64,000 bases of DNA. It comes from Copromyces sp. CBS 386.78 (lineage: Eukaryota; Ascomycota; Sordariomycetes; Sordariales; Sordariaceae). The translations under genes were made by a program, and so were the position numbers. Below the pieces are notes generated by a model. It saw only the letters and a list, made by a program, of their open reading frames with translations. It was not told the DNA's origin and did not search any database. Positions within the stretch are counted from its first letter, which is position 1. Each line of letters begins with the position of its first letter. Location of the stretch: positions 62,001 to 126,000 of the forward strand of contig MU839177.1 of assembly GCA_030685235.1 (NCBI GenBank), in the 5' to 3' direction. Positions 1-9,557 of the stretch are shown here, one piece after another.

Positions 1-135
1 GCGAGCCCGACGAAGGCGGGTGGTAATGGGGATGATGACAGTGCTGCGAGCAGCCTTTTGGGTGGTGGGTGGGAGACGAGGGCTTGGCTGTGGGCGGGGG
101 TTGTGGGTGTTGCTGGGGTTTTGGCGCTGATGTAG
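1..135 (+). CDS. 3' end of a probable GPI-anchored surface protein (partial)
   Basis: The reading frame is open from the first base and ends at TAG 133-135, giving the last 44 residues of a protein that begins outside the window. The visible part is a Gly/Ser/Asp-rich stretch, then ETR, then a hydrophobic run (AWLWAGVVGVAGVLALM) ending at the C terminus. A small-residue region followed by a short spacer and a terminal hydrophobic tail is the usual layout of a GPI-attachment signal, with the cleavage site probably in the DSAASS stretch. Nothing of the functional domain is visible, so the protein cannot be named. The frame, the absence of stops and the tail pattern support a real gene end; a short C-terminal membrane anchor is the alternative. 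Confidence 0.55.
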   Translation, partial: ASPTKAGGNGDDDSAASSLLGGGWETRAWLWAGVVGVAGVLALM

Positions 136-1344
136 GTGAGGTGACGAGGAGGAAGGGAAAGGGGAGGATGTGCAGGGGTTGTATTTTGGGTGCAACACAT
201 GAGAAGAAGCCGTGGTCATGGAGATGAGAATGATTTCATGAGAATGAGTGATGATTACCTACCATGATGTTTTTTGAGCGCACTATTACCACCAAAGCTA
301 CATATATCGAGAACGAAACCATGATATCAAATTGCCTTCTATTTGGTATACACTGTACAGGAAGTAAACCCGGAACCCGGGAAGCGATGCTCATGCAATG
401 CTCATGGAGCAAAATAAAGGAAGAGCAAACAATGGGATATGACGAGAGGTATGTAATGAGTTCCTGACCCGGTCGATTGGCGACTGCAAGGGAGGGAAGT
501 CTGAGCCGTAGTACATGTACAGATGTGTCTGTGGCGGGTCGCAAAGAAAGGCTGAAATTGACTGACTCCGGTGTGCAGAGTCGAAAATGCAGTTGGGGGA
601 AGAGTTTCCGGATTTCGTGTGAAGCTCTCAATGGACGGAGATAAGCTGAGGATGAGTGTCATGGTGTGTAAACCTCGTTTGTCAGAGAAACCATCAAGTC
701 TTCTCCCATCTTGGCGTGCTGGGTGGGAGAACGGGATGATATGGCGTGCTTCATCCAGAAAGGGTTGTCTACTCCCATTTCTACCACACCAATGAATGAA
801 TGCCCTGCTCACACCAGTCCCGATTGTCATCAGACGAGGTTGTCGGAATGCCTCTTCTGGAACGCCTTCTGGAGAAGATGAATCGAGGAGAACAACTCTT
901 GGTATCGTGTTCTTCCGGGGCCCCGAAGATGGTGTGTGATAATCCGAGGAGAAACAGGTTCAGAGTTCTTCGACTATAAAAGTCGGTGGCTTGGAGAAAA
1001 CCTAGCATGCGGGGGAAAACTCTCGCCAATCTCGTAGGATTTGCGTACCATCCTTCCGGCTTCCGCGTCTTTGCATATGCAGCTCGCTCGTCTCATCCCG
1101 TCCTGTCGAGGCGACTGGGCGGGTGTGGTGAGGGTGTGTGGGGGTGGTGTGTGAGGAGCCCATCGCATATCCGTTCGGCAGATGTTCAGACTTAGCTGGC
1201 CCCTAGATGATTGGGTACCAAACTGTTTGCAACATTCCTGTCTTATAGTTGTCGACAGATGGAAGACGGTAAAGCTCGTCTCCTCTAGAGGCATGCAACT
1301 CCAACTTTCTTTCCGTGTAACTCCTTACCCCCAAGACTCACCAC
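136..1344. other. Intergenic, between convergent gene ends
   Basis: This stretch lies between the 3' end of the GPI-type gene (+) and the 3' end of the N-acetyltransferase (-). Short overlapping ORFs occur on both strands, but none has family resemblance or a splice pattern. It probably holds the two 3' untranslated regions. Confidence 0.5.
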
Positions 1345-2334
1345 TTAACAATGTCCACATCTCGTCTTCAACTCGCTTGGCAAGCCACGAATTGCCTCCC
1401 TCTCTTTTCTCGTAAGCACAATACCGAAATACCTCTCCAACGCCTTGACTCTCTGCTCTTCTGACTCAAAATGCTCGATAAACTCGGCCTTGTTGCCTAT
1501 CCTCCTCTTGACATAATCCTTGTGCAGAATCAGCAAGCCTATAGGCTCCGGCTGTTGTCCTTTCTTCTCGTTGTCAAGCAAAAGCCACATGCACATGACG
1601 GTCTGCACAAAGAAGCTTTGCGGGCTGGTCATAGTCGACAGGTTCATGACTTCGAAATCGGCCGGGAAGAACTCCATGTCGGCGACAAAACAGTACATTT
1701 CCTTCCAGGGCGCGGACTCGTTTTCCTGGGTTGAGTAGACCCATATCCTTTGGTTGAACGGGTCGGTGTGTTGTGAGAGGCTTTTGTATTCGAGTCGTCC
1801 TCGTACTGGGGAGACGGTGGTAAAGATGTGGTTGTGCTCCAGGGGGACTGGATTTACCGAGCCGTGGGAACCGAATCCTACGTCAACAAGATATCGGGTG
1901 TTGTTGATGGTCACGATGTTGACCATGTGGTTCCTGGGATTGTTCGTTAGTGCATGTTTTTCTTCTCTCTAGAGGGGTTCGTTCGGTACCACCAACCATC
2001 CTTTGTACTCCCCATCGGCCGCCTTCACCCTTCCTCCTACGTTAATGAGTGTGTAACCGAGACTGCGCAAGACGGCGCCGAAGAACGCATTGACCTCCAT
2101 GCAGTATCCTCCCCTCCCCTTGTCGACAATCTTTTCAAAGAGGTCCTCCAGGTCCAGTGACAATCGGTGGTGTTTCGAATAATGCAGTGTCAAGCTCTCG
2201 AATGGAACGCGGGCCATGTGGCGTAGCTGCAGCATGGTGAGCCTGCCGAGGGCGTCTTTCTCGGCATCCTTCGGCGAATAGCCGATATGCCGGAAATAGC
2301 GTTCCAGTTGGTCTTGGGAATATGTTAGTACCAT
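1345..2334 (-). CDS. Arylamine N-acetyltransferase (NAT), 308 aa, one intron
   Basis: Cytosolic enzyme that transfers acetyl (in some fungi malonyl) groups from CoA to arylamines and hydroxylamines. Exon 1 is 2334-1997 and exon 2 is 1933-1345; the 63-bp intron starts GTTGGT, carries CTAAC and ends CAG. The splice rejoins the conserved motif as GWNHMVNIV. The cysteine-protease-like NAT triad is complete: Cys78 in RGGYCMEVN, His115 in NHMVNIV and Asp130 in YLVDVGFG, with spacing close to bacterial and fungal NATs. The start (2334) has an A-rich upstream context and gives the normal family length; the frame is open further upstream but that part does not resemble the family. The C terminus ends CGHC. 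In some Fusarium species NATs detoxify benzoxazolinones in clusters; no such partner genes are visible here, so the substrate is unknown. Confidence 0.93.
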
Positions 2335-3299
2335 TTTTTCTTCATCTTCTTTTCTTTCCTGATGGAACAGAGCGGGAGGAAAGTTAACTGAAGAGAAAGA
2401 AGAAACGAGAGAATGAGGTTTGGAGTGCTCTTGTATGAGTTGTGGCGGGAGGTCATCCCATTCAAAGTCCCTACCAAAAGTTCCCCGCCTAACAAACACG
2501 TTCGCTCAGGGCCCCGGTACTTGATGCCGGGAATGTGCCACTTGGGTCCAACTTCCAAGCAGCCCTCGTGACTGCCAAACACCAAGTCGCAAATATCTGG
2601 AATACCTTTTCCAGGGCACCTCACTCCTCAGGTTGTCTCCTCCAGTCGGGTTTGAGTAAATGTAGAAGGTACTAAGTTTTAGGCGGTTGGCGTTAGTAAT
2701 ACGCTATGAAACCAGCACGAAATCACCTGCCCTGTAGCATCCCGAGCGATTCCCGCTCCCCACTCCACCAGAGAGATTCATGCTCTCGCTATAGGTACCT
2801 ACGGTGCAGAATCAACAAAAAGAAAGTCCATCGAATGAAAATGGAAGGAAACCGCACTTCAATGCTGATATCCGATAAATCTCATGCCATGTTTTATGTG
2901 TCCATTCGTTAGTCCCGTTGAGGTGCTGGTCCTGGCCGATGGACACCCCTGCAAGGGTGAAAGTATTTTGATTAGTAACCCAATTCGAACGAGTGAATAG
3001 GGAATCAAACATAATGTTTTTATCCCCTTTAGGTTTGAGGACTAGGGCTTGATATGTATTACCCAGACCCTAGGCAATGTAAGTATTATTAATATGATTA
3101 TTTGCTTAATCGGTCTCTTGCGTACGTAACCCCCTTCCTCTACCTTGTCGCTATTGTAGCGTAGGGGATATTTGTATCTACGACTACCTGTCTATCCTAC
3201 CTCTGCTACTTGCTACTATGCTTTCCTTCAAGGTCAAATTCCCTCTTCCCATAGATGGAAAACAGCAACACAAGGAAAGATGAGTACGTGTAGGTAAGG
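2335..3299. other. Intergenic, upstream of the NAT gene
   Basis: Holds the promoter side of the N-acetyltransferase. No ORF with family resemblance was found. It ends at the decayed membrane-protein copy. Confidence 0.45.
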
Positions 3300-3948
3300 T
3301 AGCGAGTTGCACAGTCTGATCCAACTCTCCTAGGAAGACGAAAAGGCCAGAAAGCGTGAGCAGCGGTCATATCTTGAAGATAGTATTTGCCAGGAACCAC
3401 CATGCCTGGGACATCGAAAAGGTCTTCAGGATCCAATTACTCTTACTGCGGCCGTCGATCTCGTCATTTGTTGGGAGATCTTTCAGGTACAGCGGGTTTG
3501 CTTGAAGAACATCTTCAAGCTCATCGAATTTAATGAGCTTTGACTTGTCGTCATGTTCCGAAGCGAGATACCCCCCCTCTTTGACGAACACAAATGCTTG
3601 TCAAAAGCTAAAGGTTGCATCATGGTCGAGTTCGAAAGCCGAATCATCCCGGGCGCGACTCGGCCATCTTGATAGTCTCCTCTGCAGCCATACGGCACGA
3701 AACAAATTGAGAATGCTGGCAGCAACCACTGCTTCTGGAAAAAGAAGAGAGCCAAAAGCTGAGAAAATTCTTTGGCGTTGGAAAATCCATCTTGAGAAAC
3801 CTGGCTCACCGATCTTGATGTTGCTCGTTACCCAAATGGAAAGGAAAATTGTCGATGAACATGTCCAGATAATATCCAGAGTTTCTAAGCCGTGATTGGG
3901 TGGTGGCATATACCCCGTTGTTGCTGGCGTGACTGTCGTGTCGTTCAT
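3300..3948 (-). pseudogene. Broken paralogue of the neighbouring membrane protein
   Basis: Translation from Met at 3948 aligns with the N-terminal half of the intact protein at 4989-6179. Matching parts are the start (MNDTT against MNGTT), TLDIIWTCSSTIFLSIWV (against TIDIIWNCLSTTLLAIWV), the LFPEAVVAASILNLF block and the KDLPTNDEI block. A TGA at 3601-3603 sits where the intact copy has Arg137, as a CGA-to-TGA change would leave it; the same frame continues beyond it. About 30 residues are deleted near position 55. After WFLANTIF the frame is lost and a stretch corresponding to the IYRLCTGLQIS region is missing. Traces of TAAYA appear in another frame, and the C-terminal membrane segments are gone. 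A spliced functional gene is unlikely because the breaks do not fall at intron-like boundaries. The right edge of the decay is approximate. Confidence 0.78.
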
Positions 3949-4988
3949 CCTAGGGGCGGGAATGGTTGGATTCAAGGGGGGGAAGGGGGAAGGAAGAGGA
4001 TGCAGGGTACGTCTAGGTTTGAAGTTTGATATTGATGCGACTGATGATGCCGATGATGATATATCTGGAGGCCGAAGCATGAGAGATATTCATAGTACAT
4101 ATATGTCTGGGACGACGGCTTGGAGGTATCCATGTCATCATTTCTGGCATAAAGTTAAACCACAAAGGCTCAGAGGCGGGGACTCCGGTCAAGTCAGCAA
4201 ACTTTTGTTAGCTTTCCTTCGCCATGAAATTTTCCTCCTGTCATTAGCTTACTGCTGATTGCATCCAGAAGGGTGAAGCCCTTGCATATTCATGATTGAT
4301 GTCACCCAGTCGCACTTGCCGCATTCCAGGAAGACCACCAATAGATTGTGCCTAAAAAGAAGTCATCTTCAAGTGTGACCTGCAACTGGCAAATGTAAGC
4401 AGTGGCTCGATCTCGCCGTCTTCAAGGTGGGCAGCCACATTACCTGTATGTAGGAAAGCCATGCTGAGAAGTCCCGCCAGGAATCCTCTGTCCGGCTTCA
4501 CCCAATGCTTACACAAAGGCAGAGCAACCAATCTGCAAGATGTAGGGACTCGATCATACCGTATCAACGTCATATTCAAGCAAACTCGTTTTGAACTACA
4601 TAACTCGGGTTGCAAACGGCCTCAGCTCTGTCCTTCTACGGAGCCCGCCAACCTCTTCATGCCTTGACAAGGAGTTCAGGCTGTGTGACCGGCGTCTTGG
4701 TGGGCTCGCGGAGGGAGCTCCAAAGGACTGGAAGAAGAGGTAGATTCAATGAACTGAAAGGAATATGCATCGGCCGACGTGCCCGATATTTGTGGGTACA
4801 GACGCCGGCTGGGCCGCAGAGGTGAATCGATCGGGAAATCTCCCCAGGTAGGTAAATGAGCTCTTTGTCCATTCCCTCCCCTTCCCTTCCCTTTCCTTGA
4901 GTAGCAAGACTTCATTTCTTATCCATCATTGATAAGAGGGAACGACTCTATCACAAACGAGAAGTCTCCTTCCTTTGGTCTTGATCAT
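3949..4988. other. Intergenic between the broken and intact membrane-protein copies
   Basis: No coding region can be supported. A minus-strand ORF of 87 codons at 4352-4615 has a hydrophobic patch but no clear relation to its neighbours, so it is not called. The stretch probably includes the 3' untranslated region of the membrane-protein gene. Confidence 0.4.
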
Positions 4989-6179
4989 TCAGATATGTGG
5001 TATGAGATCTGTCCAAGTGGCGTCTTTGTAGATGCCCACGGGAGCCTGTCTGAAAGCAGCAAATACCAAGGAGATCAGAATGAGACGTGCAATGATGTAA
5101 AGGCCGAGAGAGAAGTTGAGGCCTATTGCGGCTGCCGTCGTCAAACGTCCATCTTTACGAAGAAAATGGTCGCACAAGTAAAAAAGAACTAACAGAGGAA
5201 GCATGGCAAGAGAACAAGATCGCCATAGCCACTGCTCCGTGACTGATGGAAAAGGGTAATTCCATGCTGCCAAATGGATCGCAACAAATACTGCAGAACA
5301 GGATGCGAAGACGACCCAAAACAACAGTGGGTATCCTAGCGCTTCTTTTCTCAGCAAAGGATTGGTCTTTCGACGTCGTGGATGGGCTCGCGGAGGACTG
5401 TCGCTTTCTGGCCGTAAATGAATGACAAATCCCTGGTATACATCCTGAGGGCAGCGAAATGATGCAACAAGCTGGACAAGACCGCAGACAGCGTATGCTG
5501 CAGTAAAATCTTCCAGTAAAGATATCTGAAGACCGGTGCAGAGGCGATAAATAATGTTGGCAAGGAACCAGAGGGTCTGGATCACAGATATTGACTTGAG
5601 GAGCCGGTCGGTTTTGCTGCGGTCTGCAATTTGGTCGTTTGTTGGGAGATCTTTGAACTCGAGTTGGCCAGTCAGTGCAAACTCTTCAAGTTGGTGACGC
5701 GTCAAGAGTTCCTTTACTCCGTCCTTATCCTCCACGTATACGCCTTGGAGTTGGATGATAAATGCTTGTCTAAGGCTGAATGTTTCAAATCCCATGACAC
5801 CAGACGTGATGAGAATCTGTTTCAATCTCGACGCCTCCAGGAGATTATAGATCGAGACGGCAGCTGCGGGCTCGGGAGCGAAAATACCTTTCAGAGCCTG
5901 GAATACCTTCCTCCACGAAAGAGTCCAGTCGACGTTATATGAATAAAGAACATCAATTTTGTCAATGAGAAGTTTCTTGAGCGCTTTGCTCGCAGAAACT
6001 CGCGGGGTGTAAGGTGAATCGACAGGGAGGTGAAGTGAGACCCATATGGCTAGTAGGGTTGTTGAGAGGCAGTTCCAAATGATGTCAATGGTTCCTCGGC
6101 CGCAATGAGGCCCTGGCATGAAGCCTGTCATTGCCGTTGAAGTGGTCGTGGGATGGCTCTGTGTCGTTGTGCCGTTCAT
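4989..6179 (-). CDS. Fungal integral membrane protein of unknown function, 396 aa
   Basis: Single-exon gene. An N-terminal segment at about residues 30-52 (TIDIIWNCLSTTLLAIWVSL) is probably membrane-embedded. A mainly soluble region with charged stretches follows (about 60-200). Hydrophobic segments then occur near 200-215, 225-242, 284-304, 320-338 and 348-375, suggesting five to six helices. A basic patch (HPRRRKTNPLLRK, near 266-279) lies between them. The pattern of a short extracytoplasmic start, TIDIIWxC and KDLPTNDxIxDRSK is one I associate with a large lineage-specific family in filamentous ascomycetes, often found near incompatibility-type genes; no biochemical role is known to me. 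It has a decayed sibling immediately downstream (3300-3948), so this locus has duplicated. No introns are needed. Confidence 0.82.
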   Translation of the reverse strand: MNGTTTQSHPTTTSTAMTGFMPGPHCGRGTIDIIWNCLSTTLLAIWVSLHLPVDSPYTPRVSASKALKKLLIDKIDVLYSYNVDWTLSWRKVFQALKGIFAPEPAAAVSIYNLLEASRLKQILITSGVMGFETFSLRQAFIIQLQGVYVEDKDGVKELLTRHQLEEFALTGQLEFKDLPTNDQIADRSKTDRLLKSISVIQTLWFLANIIYRLCTGLQISLLEDFTAAYAVCGLVQLVASFRCPQDVYQGFVIHLRPESDSPPRAHPRRRKTNPLLRKEALGYPLLFWVVFASCSAVFVAIHLAAWNYPFPSVTEQWLWRSCSLAMLPLLVLFYLCDHFLRKDGRLTTAAAIGLNFSLGLYIIARLILISLVFAAFRQAPVGIYKDATWTDLIPHI

Positions 6180-7660
6180 GTCGGGTAGCCTAGTCCGTTG
6201 CAGATTTCGAAAGTTGTAGAGAGAATTCGGTACTAGGAATGTCCGTGGATAAAGTGATCAGTGCCGACCGACTCGCTAGTGCTCGAGAAACTGAGACGCA
6301 ATGCAGCTGAAGATTTTGATGCCAGGTGCGCCTCGAGGTATGGGAGGAATATCTGGATAAGACGACTTCTCAGCACAGCGCCGAAACAATCCCAACAAGA
6401 ACACTGCGAGACTGCGTAGCCTGTGTCAGAGAGGTTGAGATAATCACTCACTGACAAAAGAGTGAGCGCTCGGGCTGGTTTTGAGGCCCTTCTTCAATCC
6501 CTTTCCCTCGTTTTCCGAGGCCATGCCTCGATGAGGCCTGGTGTAGAAATCATCGCAGAAGCAAGTTGTTCCACTTTTCTAACTTAAGCTCCGCCAACTG
6601 TCATTCTTTCAGCCTCATGCACGCAAAAAGCCCGCCAAGGACATGTTCCCGTCCAACCATGAGAGAGTTGGGTCAACTTGAAGACCGTTCGAGATGAAGA
6701 GCCACGTTCAACTCACAGAATGTTTTAAGCCAATCACCTCTTCATGGCCTCATCCATCGCTCTGTATCAACGCGGGTTAGCTCGTAACATGTCCAACCAA
6801 ACTGTCAGTCCAATCACACCTGAACACAAAAGCCCAACATCTGTACCGGCGTCGTAGACATTTGTGCCACAACCACCAGCCTGATACAAATCATCGTCGT
6901 ATCAACCGACGCAGGTCGATAGCGCGGCTGGCGCTGGGAAAGACAAAAGACATATCCTCGACCAGTAGCTCATGTCAAGGGCAAAAAGGCTCATGGCACA
7001 TGCAACCCAAAGCCATGTGCGCAAAATCGCCGCTCTCCTCCCATAAAGGGGAAAGACACTGCCACAAATTGACAGCACCGACCCAATAAGAGTGCACCAC
7101 TATTACACCAGCTAGAATGAAGCAGCCAAAGAGTAAACCCAATGAGAAAGGCGGGAAAAGCCGGAGTGCTTGCGGACCATACACGAAACCCGGTCAACGA
7201 GCCAAGAGCAACGACTGGTAACGAAACGGGGCGGTCCAAATCATCGTGTTGACAAAGTCGCACCAAGCCTCTAGCAAAGCCCTGATCAAACATAGCACGC
7301 CCCCAAAACTGAATGGCTGCTTTATACCCGATTTCTTTCTGGGTTGTCTAATCATCGGGCGAGTGCGAATGTCTGGAGCCTGTGACTTTCTGGTAAGCCT
7401 TTTCGCCAAGTTAAGAACTGCAAGCCGGGAAGAACAACGGGTTTTCGGAGGCAACTTGACGCAGAGCGCGTGCATACAATAAGTCTCAAAAATGGTTGTA
7501 TGGGAGTGGGATAACAATAACCTGAGCAAGCGAAACAAAATGCATGGAAAATGATGGTGATGTTCGAATCATGGTATATTTTTCTCAACCCTTTGACAAA
7601 CCGCTTTTGCCTCACATATGCCACTTCTTTTCCCAAGCCCAAAAACAAACAACAAAACGC
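6180..7660. other. Intergenic
   Basis: Probable promoter of the membrane-protein gene on the left and 3' region of the dehydrogenase on the right. Only short, overlapping, unrecognisable ORFs are present. Confidence 0.45.
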
Positions 7661-8608
7661 TTAAATGAGGTTCCTCAACTGCTGACCGGCCAAGAACTTC
7701 CTCAAGTTCTCGACGATCAACTGTTCGGCACCTTGTGGCCTGCCGCCAGCCGCATGTGGGCTGAGAATAAGGTTAGGCGCCTTCCACAACTTGCTTGGCT
7801 CAGGAAGAGGCTCTGTCTCGAACACATCCAGAGCGGCACCGCCAATTCTCTCCTCCACAAGAGCATCGTAAAGGGCATCCTCATCGATGGAGGTACCACG
7901 TCCGACGTTGACCACCCAGGCGTGCTTGGGGAGCAGCTTCAGCCTCTCGGCATTGAGAGCATGCTTTGTGGAGGGGTCGCCGGGGAGGATCATGACAAGA
8001 GCGTCGGTCTCTGGTAGAAGCTCGGCAAGCTTGTCTTCGGAGTAGACCTCGATGCCATCGCGGACACCCTGGCGGCGAGCAACTCCGCGAACCTGAGATC
8101 CGAGTTGCACAAGAGAGGGGGTGAGAGCCTTGGCGATGTTTCCGAAGCCCCAGATCAGCACGCGGGCGTCACGAAGGGTGGTGAATCTGTCGGAGGGACG
8201 ATCGGGCTGGGGGCCGCCGAGGTGGCCAGGCCACTTGCCCTGGAGCTGATAATCGCGCATCTCGTAAAACCTGCGGGCGGCATTGAGGAGAAGGCCGAGA
8301 GCGTGCTCGGCGACAGTGCGATCGTGGAGACCGGAGCCGGTGGTGACGGCGACCTTGGAGGTGTCGAAGCCGGCGGCGAGGACGTCATTGGGGCCGGCGG
8401 CGAGGGACTGGATCCAGCGCAGCTTGGTCAGACGGTTGACGGCATCTTTGAGGTTGTCAGAGGAGTTGGTCCAGGTGACGAGGACCTCGGCGTCAACGTG
8501 CTCTTCGGGAATGGGAGCCTTGACGTCGTAGGAGTGGAGAGTAACGGAGGGGAAGCCCTCGATCTGGGAGACGTCGAGCTTGAGAGAAGTGGGGTAGAGG
8601 AGCTTCAT
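7661..8608 (-). CDS. D-isomer-specific 2-hydroxyacid dehydrogenase, 315 aa
   Basis: NAD(P)-dependent oxidoreductase interconverting a 2-oxoacid and its D-2-hydroxyacid. The N-terminal substrate domain is followed by a Rossmann domain with VLIWGFGNIA at about residues 149-158 (GxGxxA form of the nucleotide loop). The family catalytic residues are present: Arg237 in VNVGRGTSID, the Glu of DVFETEPLP near 264, and His285 in ILSPHAAGG. The start at 8608 (MKLLYP) has a strong context (CCAAA before ATG) and gives normal length. The frame is open upstream with Met codons at 8686 and 8722; the extra stretch is Ser/Ala-rich with basic residues and could be a mitochondrial presequence, so a longer form is possible. 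The substrate (glyoxylate, hydroxypyruvate or another acid) cannot be read from sequence. No introns. Confidence 0.9.
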   Translation of the reverse strand: MKLLYPTSLKLDVSQIEGFPSVTLHSYDVKAPIPEEHVDAEVLVTWTNSSDNLKDAVNRLTKLRWIQSLAAGPNDVLAAGFDTSKVAVTTGSGLHDRTVAEHALGLLLNAARRFYEMRDYQLQGKWPGHLGGPQPDRPSDRFTTLRDARVLIWGFGNIAKALTPSLVQLGSQVRGVARRQGVRDGIEVYSEDKLAELLPETDALVMILPGDPSTKHALNAERLKLLPKHAWVVNVGRGTSIDEDALYDALVEERIGGAALDVFETEPLPEPSKLWKAPNLILSPHAAGGRPQGAEQLIVENLRKFLAGQQLRNLI

Positions 8609-9557
8609 TTTGGACGAGGATGCGAGTGATGCTGCCGAAAGATGCGAGTTGATGTGGGAAAGAAAGCTGGCGGGAGTTGACCTCATTCGGGCGTCTTTTA
8701 TGGGATGGGATCGGATGTCCAAGAGTCGTAGGTCGTCTGGAGTTGGTCACGGGCTGGGATGAGATGAACGGGGTTCCCTTTGGAGCGCTCTCGGGGGATC
8801 TAAAGGCCAAGGTGGGGTGGAGATACTGAGGTGTACTTCCATTGGTGATGGCGGGCCTGTTCCCCAGAAGTTCCCGTCCCGAACCCCAATTCTAGCAGGG
8901 CATTTCCCCGCTTTACCTAGGTTCCCCTCCCCCACACGTAACCCCCACTTGCCTCCCCACCGACTCCCACATCCTCTTGTGTCCCCCAAATCTCCCACGC
9001 TCTTGCCGCCTCTCGGAGAATTTTGACGAGACGACATTGCGCCCACGGGGTACAATGTCCCGAACCTGGTCACGGTCTCGGTTGAATTTTGCGGTGGGGG
9101 ACGACTAGTAAGGTAGTCAGCTCGGAGTTTTCAAACCCTCCCCATCGGAGCTTTCCTCCTTTCATCAATACCTTTAGCATCACGTCACACGAAACAAATC
9201 CTCGACCACAATCTCAGTCAACAACATGACACAAGTCAGTAGAACCGCACACTGCACAGTGCCACCATTTGCCTCTCGTCCTCAAGAACAACATCTCGTC
9301 CGAAAGATTCGACAGCCGCCAAACGCCACGCTCTCCAGTATCGACACATATCATTTGATTTGATGCTACACGCTCTTCATTGACTGCGCTAAATGACCAG
9401 ACTCATTAATCCGTGGTATCGTAACACATGCCCTCAAAAGCCAAATGCCCAAAACTCCAGCGAAAACGTGCCCAATACCTTTCCATGCATGTTTCAACCC
9501 CTTACCCAGTGGCCTTGGTCCCACAAACTCCCTTTAGCCTCGCTGTTTACTGACATC
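8609..9557. other. Intergenic
   Basis: Promoter side of the dehydrogenase (and its possible longer N terminus), then the 3' side of the seven-helix protein gene. C-rich and G-rich tracts give spurious ORFs on both strands. No gene supported. Confidence 0.45.
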
